From Zhihengliuella flava (GTDB lineage: Bacteria > Actinomycetota > Actinomycetes > Actinomycetales > Micrococcaceae): 64,000 nucleotides of DNA. The number at the start of each line of letters is the position of its first letter. Within the stretch, counting starts at the first letter, position 1. Below the pieces are notes generated by a model, which saw only the letters and a program-made list of their open reading frames with translations, ran no database searches and was not told where the DNA came from. Below, in pieces: positions 46,032-57,594 of the stretch. The stretch is from NCBI RefSeq assembly GCF_015751895.1, contig NZ_JADOTZ010000001.1, forward strand, positions 2,666,001 through 2,730,000. The letters run 5' to 3'. The translations under genes were made by a program, and so were the position numbers.

Positions 46032-46747
46032 GTGGTTCCGAGGAACCCCAACAGCACTCGCGCGAGGACGTGGCTCGCCAAGTGGCTGCCAGCGCGGGCG
46101 TGCGTCGCAGCGCGGATGGTCAAGTTGATGTGCTCGGTACGATTGGCGGCTGGCGGGGCCTCGTGGAGGCCATCGTGCCGGGGCTGGTCTTCATCGTGGC
46201 GTTTACCGTCACCATGCAGCTCAATGCGGCCCTCATCGGCGCCCTCGGCGTCGCCGCGGTGTTCACGGTCATTCGCCTCGTTCAGCGACAGCCGCTCACG
46301 CAGGCGCTCACCGGCCTCGGTGGGGTAGTCATTTGCGCTCTCTTTTCCCGGACCACCGGGGAAGCCCGGGGGTTCTACGTGCCGGGATTTTTCACGAACA
46401 TTGCCTACGGTGCCGCGCTGATGGTCTCCATCTTCGTGAAGTGGCCCCTCATGGGCTTGGTTTTCGGATTCATCCGCGGTGAGGGCCTACAGTGGCGGAG
46501 CCAGCGCCCGCGCCAGCGAGCCTACGCCATCGCCACGTGGTGCATTGTGGCCGTCTTCGCGGCGCGCCTCGCGGTCCAGCTGCCGTTGTATTTTGCGGCA
46601 GCGAACGACGCCGGAGCCTTGGCCGCCCTCGGCTCGGCGCGCCTGATCATGGGCGTCCCGTTGTACGCCATGGGACTGTGGGTCGCGTGGATGCTGTCCC
46701 GGCCGCAGGGCTCGGACCAGAAGACGGCGCAGGCCTCCGGCGAGTGA
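46028..46747 (+). CDS. DUF3159 integral membrane protein
   Basis: A 239-residue protein whose ATG overlaps the OB-fold stop. After a polar N-terminus (EEPQQHSREDVARQVAASAG) the family motif DVLGTIGGWRGLVEAIVPGL leads into about six membrane helices, with FSRTTGEARGFYVPGFFTNI between helices and EGLQWRSQRPRQRAYAIATW as a conserved cytoplasmic loop. The pattern of acidic and arginine residues near helix ends suggests a transporter or flippase-like fold, but no family function is known and none is assigned. It is the last gene before a short hairpin and the convergent TrkA genes. Confidence 0.85.
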   Translation: MSGSEEPQQHSREDVARQVAASAGVRRSADGQVDVLGTIGGWRGLVEAIVPGLVFIVAFTVTMQLNAALIGALGVAAVFTVIRLVQRQPLTQALTGLGGVVICALFSRTTGEARGFYVPGFFTNIAYGAALMVSIFVKWPLMGLVFGFIRGEGLQWRSQRPRQRAYAIATWCIVAVFAARLAVQLPLYFAAANDAGALAALGSARLIMGVPLYAMGLWVAWMLSRPQGSDQKTAQASGE

Positions 46748-46749
46748 GG

Positions 46750-46772
46750 CCGCCCCACCGGTGGTGGGGCGG
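46750..46772. terminator. Short bidirectional terminator
   Basis: CCGCCCCACC at 46750-46759 and GGTGGGGCGG at 46763-46772 pair perfectly with a 3-nt loop, filling the 27 bp between the DUF3159 and TrkA stops. Confidence 0.75.
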
Positions 46773-46774
46773 GG

Positions 46775-47437
46775 TCAGTCCGCGGCGCGCAATGCCCCGC
46801 GCAGGTCGTCTTCGGCGGAGATCGCGGTAATGAAGAACACCTCGTCCCCTCCCTCGATGACGTCGTCCGGGCTCGGCACGATCGGAACATCGTCGCGCAG
46901 CAGGGCGACCACGACGGTGTCTTCCGGCCACTGAATGGACCCGAGGGTCTGACCGATCAGTTTCGAGTCGGATGGCACCGTGAACTCGACCATCGACGTT
47001 TCACCCGTGCGCAGCGTCAGCAGCCGAACCAGGTCACCGATCTCGACGGCCTCCTCCACCAGTGCAGTCATGAGCCGCGGCGTGTTCACGGCGACGTCGA
47101 CGCCCCACGAATCGTCGAACATCCAGTCGTTCTTCGGGTTGTTGACGCGGCCGACGGTGCGGCGGATCCCGAACTCGCTCTTGGCGAGCAGGGAGACCAC
47201 GAGGTTGACCTTGTCATCACCGGTGGCCGAGACGACGACGTCAGCCGAGTCAAGCTCGGCATCCTGCAACACGCTGAGCTCGCAGGCGTCCCCGATGAGC
47301 CACTCGGCCTCCGAGAGGTCGCTGCGGCCGAGCGACTCAGGCTTGGCGTCGATGAGCAGGACGCTGTGGCCGTGTCCCAAGAGCTCCTTAGCGATGGACG
47401 AGCCGACGCTGCCCGCACCCACGATGACGACTTTCAC
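46775..47437 (-). CDS. TrkA-family K+ channel/transporter regulatory protein (second of pair)
   Basis: A 220-residue RCK protein: an N-terminal Rossmann fold with the NAD/nucleotide motif VVIVGAGSVGSSIAKELLGH, the acidic residue after strand 2 (LLIDAKPES), VVVSATGDDKVNLVVSLLAK, and a C-terminal RCK_C domain (MVEFTVPSDSKLIGQTLGSI onwards). It corresponds to the CeoC/TrkB partner of mycobacterial TrkA pairs and should gate K+ uptake in response to nucleotides. Its ATG overlaps the stop of the first TrkA gene (ATGA at 47434-47437), so the two are made together and probably form a hetero-octameric ring. No TrkH/KtrB channel is in the window; the likely client is the KimA-like permease encoded divergently. 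Confidence 0.92.
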   Translation of the reverse strand: MKVVIVGAGSVGSSIAKELLGHGHSVLLIDAKPESLGRSDLSEAEWLIGDACELSVLQDAELDSADVVVSATGDDKVNLVVSLLAKSEFGIRRTVGRVNNPKNDWMFDDSWGVDVAVNTPRLMTALVEEAVEIGDLVRLLTLRTGETSMVEFTVPSDSKLIGQTLGSIQWPEDTVVVALLRDDVPIVPSPDDVIEGGDEVFFITAISAEDDLRGALRAAD

Positions 47438-48159
47438 TTCTCCTCCTCGTGGCCGGCCTCGGCCTCCGCGATGGCCCGGCGCGCGGCACCCGGCAGGCGG
47501 GACGGGGCGGCCGAGAGCGTGCGTTCGATCTCGCGCGTTGAATCAACGGGCATCATGGCGTGCAGGATGTCGCCCTCTTGCAGGCGCGTTTTGGGTGTGG
47601 GAATCATGCCCTGGCCAAACCGGGTCAGGTAGGCCACGCGTACCTGGGCGGCCGTCTCGATGTCGGTAATGAGCTTGCCGTACCAGTCCCGGTGCACGCT
47701 CACTTCGCCCAACAGCAACCGCCCGGAGGCCTCGCGGAAGTCTCCTTGAACACCGGTTTCCGGCAGGATGCGGCGCAGCACCTGATCGGCGCTCCAGCGA
47801 ACCGCGGCGACCGTGGGGATCCCGAGGCGCTGATAGATCTCCGCGCGCCCCGGATCATAGATGCGGGCCACCACGTGGGGGACGCCGTATGTTTCGCGAG
47901 CGACGCGCGTGGCGAGGATATTCGAGTTGTCCCCGCTTGAGACGGCGGCAAAGGCGTATGCGTCTTCGATCCCGGCGCGTTCAAGGGTCTCCCGGTCAAA
48001 CCCGACCCCCGTGACGCGCCGGCCGCCGTAGCGGCGGCCGAGCCGCCGGAACGCGCGCTCGTCTTGGTCGATGATTGCCACGGTGTGCCCGGCTTCGTCG
48101 AGGGTATGGGCGAGCGTCACCCCGACGCGTCCGGCCCCCATGATGACGAAATGCGGCAT
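47434..48159 (-). CDS. TrkA-family K+ channel/transporter regulatory protein (first of pair)
   Basis: A 241-residue RCK protein with Rossmann motif HFVIMGAGRVGVTLAHTLDE, the acidic residue in VAIIDQDERAF, YAFAAVSSGDNSNILATRVA and VPHVVARIYDPGRAEIYQRL, followed by the RCK_C domain (LLLGEVSVHRDWYGKLITDI to LQEGDILHAMMPVDS). It corresponds to CeoB/TrkA. The C-terminal ~35 residues are a charged tail (EAEAGHEEEK). It is divergent from the KimA-like permease gene, with about 114 bp between the chosen starts. Binding of ATP/ADP or NAD(H), or of c-di-AMP to the RCK_C domain, is known for relatives and cannot be judged here. Confidence 0.92.
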   Translation of the reverse strand: MPHFVIMGAGRVGVTLAHTLDEAGHTVAIIDQDERAFRRLGRRYGGRRVTGVGFDRETLERAGIEDAYAFAAVSSGDNSNILATRVARETYGVPHVVARIYDPGRAEIYQRLGIPTVAAVRWSADQVLRRILPETGVQGDFREASGRLLLGEVSVHRDWYGKLITDIETAAQVRVAYLTRFGQGMIPTPKTRLQEGDILHAMMPVDSTREIERTLSAAPSRLPGAARRAIAEAEAGHEEEK

Positions 48160-48273
48160 GTTTGCCCTTTCGCTTGCTGCCCGCTGGGCGGATTTGACCT
48201 CCGCCGATCCAGAATTGCCTCTAGTTTGTCATGGCTGCCCGGCTCATGGCGCGGCCACGCGCGGGGCTGGGGA

Positions 48274-50361
48274 ATGACAGACCCTGCGCGAACGGCTAAC
48301 TTTGACGAAGTGTTGACGTTTCTCGAAGCGCTCAAGCGCGTCCTGGTCGGGCGGCCGTTTGAGACGGAAAGCCTGAAGCAGCAGCCGTTGAAGCGGTTCT
48401 CTGGCCTCGGCAAGCTGAGCTCAAATGCGCTGTCGTCTGTCGCCTATGCGCCCGATGAGATTTTGTTGACGCTGGCGATCGCTGGCCTGAGCGCCATTCA
48501 CTTTTCGCCCTACATCGGCATCGCCGTCATGGTGGTCATGTTTGTGATCATCGCGTCCTACCGCCAGTCCATTCGCGCCTATCCGCGTGGCGGCGGGGAC
48601 TACATCATCGCCAGCACCAATCTCGGCCCGCGAGCCGGCACGACGGCGGCCGCTGCCCTGCTCATCGACTTCGTCCTCACGGTGGCCGTTTCGATGTCGG
48701 CGGCGGCACACTACCTCGTGGCGGCCCTCCCGGCCCTGCAAGGCCACCGGGGTGAGATCGCCGCGTGGGGCGTCGCCTTGCTGGCCTTCGTGAGCTTGCG
48801 CGGTTTCGGTCGTTCCCGGTGGACTCAAGTGCTACCGACGTACCTGTTCATTGCCGGCATCCTGACCATGCTGATTGTCGGCTCGCTCTTGGCCGCCACG
48901 GGGCAGCTGGGGTTGGCCCCCAGCGCCTCCTTCACCGTGGCACCCGAGGCGCAATTTGAGGAGGGGCTGACGGGCTTCTTTGGAGCCTTGCTCCTGCTGC
49001 GGGCCTTCTCCACTGGATCTGCGGCGCTGACCGGCATCGAAGCGCCGTCGAGCTCGGTTCACGAGATGGCCCGGCCCCGCGCCAAGACGGCCGCCTCCGT
49101 CCTCGTCTGGCTCGGGATCCTCGCGGCGGTCCTGACGCTGGGCACGCTGTTTCTGGCTGAGACAACGGGCGTTCGCCTGGTCGAATACCCGCACGAGGCG
49201 CTGCGGCTCGACGGCGGCCCGATCCCGGAGGACTACTTCCAGATTCCCGTGCTGGGACAGCTCGCGATGGCCGTCTTTGGCCCCGCAAGCTTGGGCTACG
49301 CGTTGATTCTGGTCCTGACGATCTGGGTGCTGTGGACGGCGGGTTCGACCGCCTTTAAGTCTTTCCCCTTTCTCGCCTCGCTGCTGGCCACGGACGGCTA
49401 CCTGCCGCGCCAGCTGCGCACGCGAGGTGACCGTCTTGGCTATAGCAATGGCATCCTGGCCCTCGCCATCGCCGCCATTGTCCTCGTCCTCCTGTTCGAC
49501 GCCCACCTGCCGGGCCTGATTCAGATGTATGTGGTCGGCGTCTTCGTGGCGTTCACGCTGAGTCAGGCGGGGATGCTCAAGCACTGGAAGCGCAAGTATG
49601 TGCAGACTCCGAGCCGACCGGCGCGGGCTAAGATCGTGCGTTCGCGGTTGCTGAACCTCGTGGGCTTCGTGCTCACCGCGGCCGTCCTCGTGGTCGTCTT
49701 GGTGACCAAGTTTGTCCACGGAGCGTGGCTGGCCCTCGTCGCGATCGTCTTGCTCTACCTGATCATGTATTCCCTCCATCGACACTACGAGGCGGTGGAT
49801 CGGGAACTGGCCGTGGATCCGGAGACCAAGACGAAGGCCCTGCCGGCCCGGGTGCACGCGATCATTCTGGTCTCCTCGGTCCGCAAGCCGGTCCTGCGGG
49901 CGCTGGCCTTCGCGCGGGCCAGCCGGCCCTCCAAGCTGGATGCGATCGTCGTCGATACGGACGAGGAACGCACCGCCCAGGCCGTGCAGAAGTGGCAGGA
50001 CCTCGGCATTCCCGTTCCCTTGACCGTCTTGGCCTCGCCGTACCGCGAGGTGGCGCCGCCCCTACTGGACTACATCAAGGGCATCAAGCGTGATGCTCCG
50101 CGTGACCTCGTGGTCGTGTACGTCCCCGAGTACGTGGTGGGACGCTGGTGGGAGCAGCTGGTGCACAATCAAACGGCCCTGCGGATCAAGGCGCGCCTCC
50201 ACTTTGAGCCTGGGGTGGTGGTGGCCTCCGTGCCGTGGCAGCTGTCCGAGAGCACGCATAGCCGCGCCATCTTCGAGGACGATTTCGGCGCCAGCGACGC
50301 AGCGGGCCCCGCAGCCGACCCGCCTCAACACACCGAATCGACGGACGGAAAAGCTTCGTGA
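48274..50361 (+). CDS. APC-superfamily permease, KimA-like potassium importer
   Basis: From the ATG at 48274 the protein has 695 residues; a GTG at 48310 is an equally reasonable start. The N-terminal motif LKRFSGLGKLSSNALSSVAY and the following APDEILLTLAIAG match the KimA/YdaO subgroup of APC transporters, which bring in K+ with protons. About twelve helices extend to residue ~520. The cytosolic C-terminal domain (ARVHAIILVSSVRKPVLRAL, then SKLDAIVVDTDEERTAQAVQ) has a universal-stress-protein-like fold; in B. subtilis KimA it helps the dimer and is inhibited by c-di-AMP. A pair of TrkA regulators is encoded divergently, supporting K+ as substrate. The final ~30 residues are acidic. Its stop overlaps the RNA methyltransferase start by 4 nt. 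Confidence 0.85.
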   Translation: MTDPARTANFDEVLTFLEALKRVLVGRPFETESLKQQPLKRFSGLGKLSSNALSSVAYAPDEILLTLAIAGLSAIHFSPYIGIAVMVVMFVIIASYRQSIRAYPRGGGDYIIASTNLGPRAGTTAAAALLIDFVLTVAVSMSAAAHYLVAALPALQGHRGEIAAWGVALLAFVSLRGFGRSRWTQVLPTYLFIAGILTMLIVGSLLAATGQLGLAPSASFTVAPEAQFEEGLTGFFGALLLLRAFSTGSAALTGIEAPSSSVHEMARPRAKTAASVLVWLGILAAVLTLGTLFLAETTGVRLVEYPHEALRLDGGPIPEDYFQIPVLGQLAMAVFGPASLGYALILVLTIWVLWTAGSTAFKSFPFLASLLATDGYLPRQLRTRGDRLGYSNGILALAIAAIVLVLLFDAHLPGLIQMYVVGVFVAFTLSQAGMLKHWKRKYVQTPSRPARAKIVRSRLLNLVGFVLTAAVLVVVLVTKFVHGAWLALVAIVLLYLIMYSLHRHYEAVDRELAVDPETKTKALPARVHAIILVSSVRKPVLRALAFARASRPSKLDAIVVDTDEERTAQAVQKWQDLGIPVPLTVLASPYREVAPPLLDYIKGIKRDAPRDLVVVYVPEYVVGRWWEQLVHNQTALRIKARLHFEPGVVVASVPWQLSESTHSRAIFEDDFGASDAAGPAADPPQHTESTDGKAS

Positions 50362-51797
50362 CCAGCACCCTTGACGCCCCCGTAGTAGAGCTCACGGTCG
50401 GCCCCGTCGCGCACGGCGGGCACTTCGTCGCCCGTCACGAGGGGCGAGTGATCTTCGTCCGGCATGGCCTGCCGGGGGAGCGGGTGCGGGTCCGCGTCAC
50501 GGAGCACGACGACGGCGCCCGATTCTGGCGTGGTGACGTGGCCGAGGTGCTCGAGGCCAGTGCGGACCGCCGCGAGCACGTCTGGGACCAAGCGGACGCC
50601 TTAGCCGCGGCGCGAGCGGGCGTGGAACCCCTCGGCGGTGCCGAGTTCGGGCACATCGATCTGGCCGCTCAGCGGCAGTTGAAATCCGACGTCGTCTGCG
50701 AACAGCTGCAACGCTTGGGTCAGATCGACGCGCTCGAGCGCGGATTTGCCGGCGTGGAGGCAGCACCGGGGGAGAACTCGCGGGGGATCGAATGGCGGAC
50801 CCGCATGGCCTTTGCCGTGACGGAGCAGGGCAAGCTGGCGATGCACCCGCACCGTTCGGAAGCACTGGTGCCGCTGACCAATATGCCGCTTGCGAGCGCC
50901 GAGATCCAACGCCTGCAGCCGTGGGCAGCGAACTTCTCTGGGTTCGAGCGCGTGGAAATCGCCGCCCCGGCGGGGTCGGGCGAGGCGCTGATCCTCCTCG
51001 TGCCGCGGCCCGGCCTCCGCGGCCCGGCCGAGCAGGCAGCGGCCCGAGCCGTCGCTGAACAGTTCTCGCAGCAGGCCTCCCTCGGCCTCCTGACCCAGGA
51101 AACCGGCGCAGCGGCCGACGGTAGCGGTTCCTTGCAGCGCGTAGCGGGGCGCACGTGGCTCACCGAGCGGGTGAGCCTGCCTGACGGCGGCGTGCACGCC
51201 TACCGCGTCACGGGCGAGGGGTTTTGGCAGATTCACCGGGCCGCACCCGCAGCACTGACCGAGGCCGTCCTGAACTACCTTGATCCGCAGCCGGGAGAGC
51301 GGATCGCCGATCTCTACGCGGGCGCCGGGCTCTTCACGGTGCCGGTGGCCGAGGCTGTCGGAGAACGGGGCCTCGTGCTGTCGATCGAGGGGGCGCCCGG
51401 CACCAGCCGGGACGCCAGGCGCAACGTCCACTCCTACCCGCAAGCGATCATCGCGCAGGGGCGGGTGGAGAAAACCCTGCGCACGGAGACCACGCGGTGG
51501 GGGCATGCGGGGTCCGCGGAGGGGCAGCAGCGGCGCGGCCGGCAGGCGGGCCAGACGGGGCGACTTGACGCCGTCGTGCTGGATCCGCCACGCGCGGGAG
51601 CAGGCCGCGCTGGCGTCGACCAAATCGCGCGCACGCAGGCACGCCGGATCGCCTATGTCTCCTGTGATCCCGCCTCATTCGCCCGTGATGCCGCGGATTT
51701 CGAGCGCAGGGGCTATCGGCTCGAGGCGGTGCGGGCGCTCGACCTCTACCCGAACACTCACCACGTGGAGACGATCGGGCGGTTCGTGCGGGTGTAA
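50358..51797 (+). CDS. Class I SAM-dependent RNA m5U methyltransferase (TrmA/RlmD family)
   Basis: A 479-residue protein from the GTG at 50358, overlapping the permease stop. It begins with a TRAM domain (VVELTVGPVAHGGHFVARHE, then GLPGERVRVRVTE), followed by the central insert and a C-terminal Rossmann methyltransferase (IADLYAGAGLFTVPVAEAVG for SAM binding, VVLDPPRAGAGRAG, and VSCDPASFARD with the nucleophilic Cys). The family makes 5-methyluridine in tRNA or 23S rRNA. RlmD-type enzymes hold a [4Fe-4S] cluster with four cysteines near the TRAM domain; here that stretch reads GVEPLGGAEFGHIDLAAQRQ, without cysteines, so the cluster is absent. The exact target is not determinable. The active-site Cys and promoting Glu (HHVETIGRF) are present. 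Confidence 0.88.
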   Translation: MTSTLDAPVVELTVGPVAHGGHFVARHEGRVIFVRHGLPGERVRVRVTEHDDGARFWRGDVAEVLEASADRREHVWDQADALAAARAGVEPLGGAEFGHIDLAAQRQLKSDVVCEQLQRLGQIDALERGFAGVEAAPGENSRGIEWRTRMAFAVTEQGKLAMHPHRSEALVPLTNMPLASAEIQRLQPWAANFSGFERVEIAAPAGSGEALILLVPRPGLRGPAEQAAARAVAEQFSQQASLGLLTQETGAAADGSGSLQRVAGRTWLTERVSLPDGGVHAYRVTGEGFWQIHRAAPAALTEAVLNYLDPQPGERIADLYAGAGLFTVPVAEAVGERGLVLSIEGAPGTSRDARRNVHSYPQAIIAQGRVEKTLRTETTRWGHAGSAEGQQRRGRQAGQTGRLDAVVLDPPRAGAGRAGVDQIARTQARRIAYVSCDPASFARDAADFERRGYRLEAVRALDLYPNTHHVETIGRFVRV

Positions 51798-51869
51798 CTG
51801 GGGCAGCTTGCCGGCGCGATTGTGGATAGGATGGCAGAAGCTCTGCCGCGATCCATCCGTCTTGTGTTG

Positions 51870-51885
51870 GTTAGGGTTTCCTAAC
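51870..51885. promoter_or_regulatory. Palindrome in the acnA promoter region
   Basis: GTTAGG-GTTT-CCTAAC is a perfect 6-bp dyad 53 bp upstream of the acnA GTG, in the likely promoter (TTGTGT at 51863 upstream). Aconitase genes in actinobacteria are controlled by AcnR and by iron regulators; the half-site recalls DtxR/IdeR half-sites but its spacing differs. The operator role is inference. Confidence 0.45.
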
Positions 51886-51938
51886 TGGCGCCAGATAGTG
51901 CGTGCAATAAAGATGAAAATCTGGCGAGAGGAGTCCCA

Positions 51939-54647
<2,709 letters not shown>

Positions 54648-54673
54648 TCGGCGGCGCGTGCGCCGCAACGAAG

Positions 54674-54720
54674 AGACGCCAGGGCGGGCCAGAGGAATTC
54701 TGGCCCGCCCTGGCGCGTCT
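54674..54720 (+). terminator. acnA terminator hairpin
   Basis: A perfect 16-bp stem (54678-54693 with 54699-54714, 5-nt loop) extended by AGAC/GTCT after a 2-nt bulge, 26 nt past the acnA stop. No T run follows. The remaining ~170 bp to dxs hold GC-rich sequence with no coding frame I support. Confidence 0.8.
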
Positions 54721-54889
54721 CGGGGCTGGCGCGTCTCGGCGTCGGGCCAGCACGAGTGCGTGGTGCGCAGGAGTAGGGGGCGCGCAGGAGCAGAGGCGCG
54801 GGATGGCCTGTGCCGCTCAGGCGGCTAGGATTGGACGATGAAGACCGCGGCGAATGCCGCGGAACGTGCCGAGGGGGAGAGGAATCCGA

Positions 54890-56884
54890 GTGTCACTGCT
54901 GGAGTCCATTGGTGAACCACGCGATCTGCGCGCTCTCGATGAGGAGCAGATGCGGGACCTCGCTGCCGAGATCCGCCGCTTCCTCGTGGCTAACGTCGCC
55001 CGCACGGGCGGGCACCTCGGCCCCAATCTCGGCGTGGTGGAGCTGACCCTGGGCTTGCACCGCGTCTTCGATTCGCCGCGGGATTCGCTCGTTTTCGACA
55101 CGGGCCACCAGTCCTATGTGCACAAGCTGGTGACCGGGCGGCAAAACTTTGACACGCTCCGCCAGGAAAGCGGCCTAGCGGGCTACCCGGACCGCGCCGA
55201 GTCGAAGCACGACATCGTCGAGTCTTCCCACGCGTCTAGCTCCCTCTCGTGGGCCGACGGAATTTCCCGCGCGCGGGTCCTCACCGGTGAAGGGGACCGC
55301 TACGTGGTCGCCGTCGTCGGTGACGGTGCCCTGACCGGCGGCATGGCATGGGAAGCCGTGAACAACATCGCCGCGGACAAGGACCGAAAAGTCGTGATTG
55401 TGGTCAACGACAACGGCCGCTCCTACGCACCGACCATCGGCGGACTCGCCAACCACCTGGGTCAGCTGCGCCAGAAGACCATCGACAAGGTGCGGACGCT
55501 CCCGGTGTACGAGGACACCCTCGACGCCGTGAAGCACCGCCTCCAGAACGGCGGGACGGTCGGCCGTTTTGCCTATAAATCGCTCCACGCGGCAAAGAAG
55601 GGCATTAAGGACTGGTGGGCTCCGCAGGGCCTGTTCGAGGACCTAGGGCTCAAGTACATCGGCCCCATCGATGGCCATGATCAGGCCGTCGTCGAGGAGG
55701 CCCTCGCCCAGGCGAAGGCTTACGAGGGTCCCGTCATTGTCCACGCCCTGACCGAGAAGGGGCGCGGCTACGCTCCCGCCCGCGCTCACGAGGCGGACCA
55801 GTTTCACGCCGTGGGCGTCATTGACCCGACGACGGGTGAACCGCTCGCCGCCGGTGGTGCCGCCTCGTGGACCAGCGTTTTCGGCGAAGAGATTGCCGCG
55901 ATCGCGGACGAGCGCGCGGACATCGTCGGCATTACCGGCGCCATGCTTATCCCCGTCGGCCTGAAAACCATGGCGGAGCGCCATCCGGACCGCGTCATCG
56001 ACGTGGGGATCGCAGAACAGCACGCCCTGACCAGCGCTGCGGGGCTCGCCTTTGGCGGATTGCACCCGGTGGTCGCGATCTACGCGACCTTCTTGAACCG
56101 GGCGTACGACCAACTGTTGATGGATGTTGCTCTGCACCGGGCCGGTGTCACGGTGGTCCTTGACCGGGCGGGCGTGACGGGGCCGGACGGCCCCAGCCAC
56201 CACGGCATGTGGGATTTGTCCCTGCTCCAGTCGGTCCCCGGCATCCACATTGCGGCGCCGCGGGATGCCGAGACGCTCCGCGAGGAGTTGCGAGAGGCCG
56301 TGGCCGTGGACGATGCGCCGACGGTGGTCCGCTTCTCCAAGGGAACGGTGGGGGAGCCGATTCAGGCCCTCGAGCGTTTGGCGGACGGCGTGGATGTCCT
56401 GGCGCGGCGCGGCACGGCGAAGCCGGACGCGCGCGAGGGCCGTGACGAGCGGGACGTCCTCTTGGTCGGCGTCGGGACGATGGCCGCCACCGCGCTGGAG
56501 GTCTCCGAACGGCTCGAGGCCCAAGGGATCAGCTCGACCGTGGTGGACCCGCGCTGGGCGCTTCCCGTGCCCGGTTCCATCGTCTCGATGGCGGCTCGGC
56601 ACCGCTTAGTGGTGTCCATTGAGGACGGTGTCCGTGCCGGGGGCGTCGGTGCGAGGATCCGGCAGGAGATGCGAGCCGCGGGCGTGGACACGGCCCTGAA
56701 CGAGGTCGGCCTGCCGGTCGAGTTCCTCGCCCACGGCAGCCGCGCGCAGGTGCTCGAGCGCGCGGGTGTCACGGCCCGGCAGATCGCCCAAGACACGCTG
56801 GCCCAAGTGCTCGGCACTAAAGTCCCGTTCGCCCGTCCGCTGGCGGGTCAGGAACTGCCTACCGGCCAGCTGCCGCAGCTCTGA
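54890..56884 (+). CDS. dxs: 1-deoxy-D-xylulose-5-phosphate synthase
   Basis: The GTG at 54890, about 8 nt after GAGGGGGAGAGG, gives 664 residues starting [20 protein letters not shown]. It condenses pyruvate with glyceraldehyde 3-phosphate, the first and rate-setting step of the MEP isoprenoid pathway. Visible are [20 protein letters not shown] and [12 protein letters not shown] at the active site, the thiamine-diphosphate motif [20 protein letters not shown] ending in VVNDNGRSY, and the transketolase pyrimidine-binding part ([18 protein letters not shown]) with the catalytic Glu. Its TGA overlaps the next ATG by one base (TGATG), so the DUF402 gene is coupled. Confidence 0.96.
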   Translation: MSLLESIGEPRDLRALDEEQMRDLAAEIRRFLVANVARTGGHLGPNLGVVELTLGLHRVFDSPRDSLVFDTGHQSYVHKLVTGRQNFDTLRQESGLAGYPDRAESKHDIVESSHASSSLSWADGISRARVLTGEGDRYVVAVVGDGALTGGMAWEAVNNIAADKDRKVVIVVNDNGRSYAPTIGGLANHLGQLRQKTIDKVRTLPVYEDTLDAVKHRLQNGGTVGRFAYKSLHAAKKGIKDWWAPQGLFEDLGLKYIGPIDGHDQAVVEEALAQAKAYEGPVIVHALTEKGRGYAPARAHEADQFHAVGVIDPTTGEPLAAGGAASWTSVFGEEIAAIADERADIVGITGAMLIPVGLKTMAERHPDRVIDVGIAEQHALTSAAGLAFGGLHPVVAIYATFLNRAYDQLLMDVALHRAGVTVVLDRAGVTGPDGPSHHGMWDLSLLQSVPGIHIAAPRDAETLREELREAVAVDDAPTVVRFSKGTVGEPIQALERLADGVDVLARRGTAKPDAREGRDERDVLLVGVGTMAATALEVSERLEAQGISSTVVDPRWALPVPGSIVSMAARHRLVVSIEDGVRAGGVGARIRQEMRAAGVDTALNEVGLPVEFLAHGSRAQVLERAGVTARQIAQDTLAQVLGTKVPFARPLAGQELPTGQLPQL

Positions 56885-57585
56885 TGCGCCGCGCCGTGTC
56901 CATGCCGACGCCCTTTCCGGCCGATGTGCGCGCCGCGCCCGAGGGCATCCATCCCGGTGACCTCGTGGTCGCTCGCGCGTGGAAGTTCGACGCGGGCCCG
57001 CACTGGGTCGTTCCGGGAACGTACCTCGGCGCGGATCGCACCGGGCACTGGATTTTCCAGCCGGGCGGGGCCTTCGTCGCCCGTCCGGGAGCGGCGTTCT
57101 TTGCCGAGTCGGACGCGGTGTGCCTGATCCCGCACCGAGGAGCCGGCGCTGACGTTGAGACGGACCAGTGGGTGGCCACCTTTTACGACGCGAGCCATCC
57201 GGGGGACTTCAGGGTCTACATCGACGTCTCCACGCACATCGGCTGGCGTCCGCTGGCCCCGCACGGTTGGGAGGTCCACTCGGTCGACATGGATCTCGAC
57301 GTCGTGCGCTCGACGACGCGCGGGGTCTATCTCGACGACGAGGACGAGTTTGAGCAGCACCGCATCGACTATGGGTACCCCGCCGAGCTGACAGCACTAT
57401 TGCGTGCCGGAGCGGAGGAACTGGTCGCCGCCGTGAGCGAGGGGCGCGGCGTTTTCGCTGCCGTAGAGGACGGCACTTCCCGCACCGCGCTGGACTGGCT
57501 GAACGCGGCGCGGCGGGCTGCGTCGTCGTCCGCGAAGCCAGAAGATGACGGGCGGCGCCCAGCCGCCTCAGCACCCACCACTTAA
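56884..57585 (+). CDS. DUF402 protein
   Basis: A 233-residue soluble protein. The DUF402 core is visible: HWVVPGTYLGADRTGHWIFQ, then VETDQWVATFYDASHPGDFR and VYIDVSTHIGWRPLAPHGWE, with DMDLDVVRSTTRGVYLDDED and EFEQHRIDYGYP, carrying the aspartate cluster that binds a divalent metal in relatives. DUF402 proteins include nucleoside-diphosphate or triphosphate phosphatases and an RNA-binding FAU-1-type group; which activity applies here is not known. The C-terminal ~30 residues (SSSAKPEDDGRRPAASAPTT) are disordered. It is coupled to dxs at its start and is followed 9 bp later by an unknown gene. Confidence 0.83.
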   Translation: MRRAVSMPTPFPADVRAAPEGIHPGDLVVARAWKFDAGPHWVVPGTYLGADRTGHWIFQPGGAFVARPGAAFFAESDAVCLIPHRGAGADVETDQWVATFYDASHPGDFRVYIDVSTHIGWRPLAPHGWEVHSVDMDLDVVRSTTRGVYLDDEDEFEQHRIDYGYPAELTALLRAGAEELVAAVSEGRGVFAAVEDGTSRTALDWLNAARRAASSSAKPEDDGRRPAASAPTT

Positions 57586-57594
57586 GGAGACACC

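Noticed and set aside
51864-51890. DtxR/IdeR iron box upstream of acnA
   Set aside because: The two half-sites are spaced 4-6 bp apart instead of 1 bp, so it does not fit the 19-bp consensus; kept only as an unassigned palindrome.
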